From: Nitrososphaerota archaeon
Lineage (GTDB): Archaea; Thermoproteota; Nitrososphaeria; Nitrososphaerales; Nitrosopumilaceae
Assembly (NCBI GenBank): GCA_028867755.1
Contig: JAGWFT010000002.1
Span: forward strand, 1 to 64,000
DNA length: 64,000 nt
Reading direction: 5' to 3'
Position numbers and translations under genes: made by a program. Of the stretch, positions 60,943 to 64,000 are shown piece by piece. How positions within the stretch are numbered: position 1 is the stretch's first letter; each line of letters starts with the position of its first letter. The notes beneath the pieces were generated by a model, which had not been told where the DNA came from, made no database searches, and saw nothing but the letters and a program-made list of their open reading frames with translations.

Positions 60943-62013
60943 TATAGAAAATGGGAGCGGTGCACAAAGAAAAGCTAGGCCCATGACAAGTGCAAACATA
61001 TTTTTTCTTTTTGGAGACAGTGGTGATATATCATCAAGGGGTCTTACATCTTGACTTCTCATACTTAGCATCAACACAAAAAATGCCATTATGAAATATC
61101 CTGTTACAAAAAGTATTCCTATACTGGCATAAGTGAGAATTCTATGCCATTTTATTCCAAATGTTGCACGTGCTACATGCCCTCCATCGAGCTGCCATGC
61201 TGGAAGAAGATTCAAAAAAGTAATAAGAAATCCAAACCATGCTGCTAACAAAACAGGTGACATCACAAGTTCCTCTCCTGATACATGTTTTCCTGCAAGC
61301 ATAATTGTCACATCCATGAGAATGCTTGAATGCACCTCTTCAAGTCCTTGTTTTGCAGATAGTTCCTGAGCAACCGAAATTGGTATCAAAGGAGATAGGT
61401 ATGCGCCGTAGGTTGAGACTAGTATAGCTACGATAAGGCCAGCTATGGGTCCTGATATTCCTACATCAAAGAGTATGTTTCTATTTGTGATTAGACCACG
61501 TGACATGATAAGAGCACCAAATGTGGGAATGAATCCAACTATTGGAATTCCTGGAATAAAATATGGCCAGCTCACCTTGAGTTTGTGTTTTTTTGATGCA
61601 ATTATGTGGCCCAATTCATGGATGCCAAGAATTCCCATCAATGATATTGTATAAAGAATTGCTGTGATGAGTGGATCTCCAATCTTTGCGATAGAATTTG
61701 TAGCTACTGCACGATAGTAACCATCTATCATGACTGTTGTAATAGTTCCAACAAACAATATGCGAGGAACCCATGACTTTCTTGCAGTAGGTGGATTAAA
61801 TCTTGATATTGTGATAAACATGCCTTCGAAATCTTTCTCCAACCTAGCTATGAGATTTTTCTGCTCCATTTTTTGAGCAAGTTTTTGAAATTTTTCTGTT
61901 ATTTCTGTTTCACTTATCTCAATTTTCAGAGATTCGGTAGTCTGGTTTATTCCTTTTATGGTGAAAAAAGTAGAAACAATAGATATGACCTCATCTGTAG
62001 TAGGTATGCTCAA
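60931..62013 (-). CDS. Site-2-protease-family membrane metalloprotease (M50)
   Basis: The 360-residue protein has a soluble N-terminal domain (residues 1-100) and about six to seven membrane segments. The zinc site is GIHELGHIIASKKH near residue 152 (HExxH with Glu-Leu), and the third ligand lies in LLPAWQLDGGHVARA near residue 285 (N/LDGG). It cleaves within or near the membrane, often as part of signalling. The substrate is unknown. Confidence 0.9.
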   Translation of the reverse strand: MSIPTTDEVISIVSTFFTIKGINQTTESLKIEISETEITEKFQKLAQKMEQKNLIARLEKDFEGMFITISRFNPPTARKSWVPRILFVGTITTVMIDGYYRAVATNSIAKIGDPLITAILYTISLMGILGIHELGHIIASKKHKLKVSWPYFIPGIPIVGFIPTFGALIMSRGLITNRNILFDVGISGPIAGLIVAILVSTYGAYLSPLIPISVAQELSAKQGLEEVHSSILMDVTIMLAGKHVSGEELVMSPVLLAAWFGFLITFLNLLPAWQLDGGHVARATFGIKWHRILTYASIGILFVTGYFIMAFFVLMLSMRSQDVRPLDDISPLSPKRKNMFALVMGLAFLCAPLPFSILPE

Positions 62014-62093
62014 CTGACATTTCCAAGAGTTTCTTCACATTAATTCTTTTATTTGCTTAAAGTTAAATAATTAATAATTCTAGTATTCTCGGA

Positions 62094-62594
62094 ATGCAGG
62101 TGGCTCTTAGAGAAATTGGTAGTTGCATAATCAGAAGATGTGACTCTTCAGATATAATCCCTGTAATGGAGATTAACCTGAAAACCTTACCCGAACACTA
62201 TTCTGATTATTTCTATGAAAGTCTGCTTGCTGAGTTACCTGAAGCATTTCTTGTGGCTGAAATTGAAAGGAAATTAGTGGGATATATAATGTGCAAAATT
62301 GAATATGGTTTTTCAAACTTCAAAAAGCTAGGATTTGTAAAAAAGGGACATGTTGTCTCTGTTGCAGTTCTGCCTGACTACAGACAAAAAGGGATCGGTA
62401 GGGCTCTAGTTGAAGAGGCCATGACAGGTGTAAAACTAAAGAAATCAGATGAATTGTATCTAGAGGTAAGATGTAGTAATAATGAAGCAATAAGACTGTA
62501 TGAAAAGCTCGGTTTTATAATAAAACAGAGGCTAAAGGCATACTACAGAGATGGCGAAGACGCTTATCTTATGGCGATTGAATTCACGTACTAG
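62094..62594 (+). CDS. GNAT N-acetyltransferase (RimI/Ard1 type)
   Basis: The 166-residue protein has the RimI/Naa10 pattern: a helix with IPVMEINLKTLPEHYSDYFY, then GHVVSVAVLPDYRQKGIGRALVEEAM (acetyl-CoA loop Q/RxxGxG/A near residue 100) and LEVRCSNNEAIRLYEKLGF near residue 121. It probably acetylates N-termini of proteins. A TATA element GTTAAATAA lies about 28 nt before the ATG. Confidence 0.9.
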   Translation: MQVALREIGSCIIRRCDSSDIIPVMEINLKTLPEHYSDYFYESLLAELPEAFLVAEIERKLVGYIMCKIEYGFSNFKKLGFVKKGHVVSVAVLPDYRQKGIGRALVEEAMTGVKLKKSDELYLEVRCSNNEAIRLYEKLGFIIKQRLKAYYRDGEDAYLMAIEFTY

Positions 62595-62629
62595 ATTAAA
62601 ATAAATAAGTCTGGAAAAGGTTTAGCGTT

Positions 62630-62854
62630 ATGACAAAACGACGTACTGTCGGAATAACGATCTTTGGTTTATCCATCGGAGGATTCTTTGTATATGCATA
62701 CTTGCTAATGCTTTCGGAGTGGAGTCCTATAGTACTTCAACTCTCAGTACTTATGGCGGTAGGGGGAATTTTGGGAGTTATATCTTGGATAGGTTATAAC
62801 ATGGCAACATCCAAACCGCCACCTTCTTCTTTTATAACTGACGACAAAAAATAA
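62630..62854 (+). CDS. Small membrane protein with two helices
   Basis: The 74-residue product has hydrophobic segments at about residues 8-28 and 34-55, a basic start (MTKRRTV) and a polar Pro/Ser-rich tail. TAAAATAAATAA lies about 27 nt before the ATG. The stop touches the convergent Trm5-like gene. No family is recognised; it could be a membrane-complex accessory subunit. Confidence 0.6.
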   Translation: MTKRRTVGITIFGLSIGGFFVYAYLLMLSEWSPIVLQLSVLMAVGGILGVISWIGYNMATSKPPPSSFITDDKK

Positions 62855-63691
62855 TTATTTAGATATTACGGCATCTACAACTGCCTGATAAAATCTTGGA
62901 CCCACTGGTCTGACAATTTTTGAACCAAGAACTTTAGCTCCAACTGTAATGACTGATTGAAAATGACTGGTGGCCACTGCTGAGACCTGATTTTTTTTAT
63001 CTGAATGTACATGGCAATAATAATGCAGGGTTCCTTTTTGTTTTAGTGCCTTTATAGCAGAATCTAAAAACTCGTCTGATCTCTCAGGTAACAACATCAA
63101 GACTCTGTCGCCTTTTCCAGATAATTCTTTTTCTATAATGTCTGCTGCATCTCCTTCGATTGAATCAATCGTACCCTTTAACTTGTTAAGAGCGATGTTT
63201 TCTGAACAAAGCTTTGCAGCATATGGATTTATGTCTACATTATACACATGGCATTTCTTCTTTTTTGCAGCTACAATGGAAAACATTCCAACCCCGCCAA
63301 ACATATTGACGATTACATCTCCATCATTTACTAAATCCGCTATTCTAAGGCGTTCGGTTGCAAGCCTAGGTGAAAAAAATGTTTTTTCAACATCTACTCT
63401 GAATCTACATCCATGTTCTTTGTATTCTGTCTCTGTACTGTCTTCACCAGCAAGTAATTCTAGTTGACGAATTCGGTAATCTCCCTCTACTGGAGATGAC
63501 TGATAAAATATTGACTTGGCGGTCTTTACCTTTTCTAAGAGAACCTCGCCAATTGTCTTTCTTTTAGAAAGTAGAGAATCTGGAATTCTTAATATTATTA
63601 TATTTCCTATCTGATCAAATGCACCGTACATCTCCTCAGCTTCCTCTGACGTCAATATGCTTGCCATTGCTTGTTTTAGCATCTTTGTCAA
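62855..63691 (-). CDS. tRNA guanine-37 N1-methyltransferase (Trm5/Tyw2 family)
   Basis: The 278-residue protein has an N-terminal recognition part and a class I SAM fold with DVEKTFFSPRLATERLRIADLV near residue 100, the SAM loop VNMFGGVGMFSIVAA near residue 127 and VDINPYAAKLCSENI near residue 151. The catalytic loop reads LMLLPERSDEFLD near residue 198, replacing the NLPxxS form. It would make m1G37 in tRNA, preventing frameshifts, or a wyosine-pathway step. It overlaps the ABCE1 gene by 4 nt. Confidence 0.88.
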   Translation of the reverse strand: MTKMLKQAMASILTSEEAEEMYGAFDQIGNIIILRIPDSLLSKRKTIGEVLLEKVKTAKSIFYQSSPVEGDYRIRQLELLAGEDSTETEYKEHGCRFRVDVEKTFFSPRLATERLRIADLVNDGDVIVNMFGGVGMFSIVAAKKKKCHVYNVDINPYAAKLCSENIALNKLKGTIDSIEGDAADIIEKELSGKGDRVLMLLPERSDEFLDSAIKALKQKGTLHYYCHVHSDKKNQVSAVATSHFQSVITVGAKVLGSKIVRPVGPRFYQAVVDAVISK

Positions 63692-64000
63692 TTTCTATAA
63701 TAGAAATGCCCAGATTGTTTCTGTCCCCTATCGAGCCTACTTTCTGATTTGTTTACTCGTGGCCTCATGCTTGTCTCATCTCTTCGATAAGTAATATCAA
63801 GTGATCTCAAAAACTGATTCATTCCTTGAGCTTTTGACATTGGAGATGTAGCATGTCCTTCTCTACTGGGGCTACCATGAAAAATTACAAGAGAATCCGA
63901 AATTAAATCCATCAACTGTATGTCATGATCAATTATTATTGCTGATTTTCCATAAGAGCGAACAAACCTTTGGATTAATTTTGCTATTGCAATTCTATCT
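63688..64000 (-). CDS. ABCE1/Rli1 ribosome-recycling ATPase, C-terminal part only
   Basis: The frame is open from the window edge (reading DRIAIAKLIQRFVRSYGKSAIIIDHDIQLMDLISDSLVIFHGSPS) to the stop at 63688. This is the C-terminal end of the second ATPase domain of ABCE1, including the switch DHDIQ and the FHGSPSREGHA tail region. The upstream Fe-S domain and first ATPase are outside the window. It splits terminated ribosomes. It overlaps the Trm5-like gene by 4 nt. Confidence 0.93.
   Translation of the reverse strand, partial: DRIAIAKLIQRFVRSYGKSAIIIDHDIQLMDLISDSLVIFHGSPSREGHATSPMSKAQGMNQFLRSLDITYRRDETSMRPRVNKSESRLDRGQKQSGHFYYRN

Overview
The window is a gene-dense piece of an ammonia-oxidising-type thaumarchaeal (Nitrososphaerota, probably Nitrosopumilales/Nitrosotalea-like) chromosome. 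The evidence is archaeal information processing (MCM, GINS, RfcS and RfcL, TBP, Alba, aIF5B, aIF6, L7Ae, L24e, L37e, S28e, archease, LSm, ABCE1), a two-cluster ferredoxin pair of the Sulfolobus type, a biotin-dependent acyl-CoA carboxylase (accB/accC/pccB type) as used in the thaumarchaeal 3-hydroxypropionate/4-hydroxybutyrate cycle, an 11-subunit Nuo complex without NuoEFG, tRNA introns at non-canonical positions, and many leaderless genes with a TATA box about 25-28 nt before the start codon. No rRNA operon, CRISPR array or complete mobile element is visible.

Layout. 1-3.5 kb: accessory edge with two secreted beta-propeller-type proteins, a decayed integrase fragment and tRNA-Ala(CGC). 3.5-8.6 kb: cyclic amidohydrolase, then a minus-strand run (LSm, L37e, coiled-coil protein, rpiA) and purU/creatininase. 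9-13.5 kb: phosphohexomutase and a translation operon L7Ae-S28e-L24e-ndk-aIF5B. 13.4-17.7 kb: thioredoxin, archease, hisS, aIF6, two paralogous ferredoxins. 17.7-24.9 kb: RfcS and a GINS-MCM-Hel308-GPT operon. 24.9-28.2 kb: minus-strand surface-sugar/ilvE cluster. 28.2-31.6 kb: tRNAs, FNR-type oxidoreductase, Alba, PEP-mutase-family lyase, PadR regulator. 31.7-36.8 kb: sdhACDB, DUF59, argH. 36.8-41.7 kb: small genes, tRNA-Lys, an intron-bearing tRNA-Asp, IMPase, RfcL operon. 41.8-45.9 kb: carboxylase and peroxiredoxin. 46-56.5 kb: nuoABCDHIJKMLN. 56.5-64 kb: prenyl synthase, intron-bearing tRNA-Glu, diiron-type enzyme, tRNA(CAT), a box C/D sRNA, TBP, pyrE, LarA-like protein, membrane protease, acetyltransferase, Trm5 and ABCE1.

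How the parts fit. Nuo, Sdh and the two ferredoxins form the respiratory/electron-transfer side; the carboxylase supplies the CO2-fixing step; RfcS, RfcL, GINS and MCM make up much of the replisome; the ribosomal, tRNA and initiation-factor genes form the translation side.

Most notable non-gene signals: (i) a predicted kink-turn that makes up almost the whole mRNA leader of the L7Ae gene and contains its ribosome-binding site, suggesting autoregulation by L7Ae; (ii) a complete box C/D sRNA gene (C, D', C', D boxes, terminal stem, TATA box) between tRNA(CAT) and tbp, whose D' guide matches 9 nt of that neighbouring tRNA; (iii) two tRNA introns with readable splice motifs; (iv) two abutting 12-bp palindromes in the padR promoter; (v) tandem TATA boxes at tbp; and (vi) two small ORFs with good leaderless promoters.
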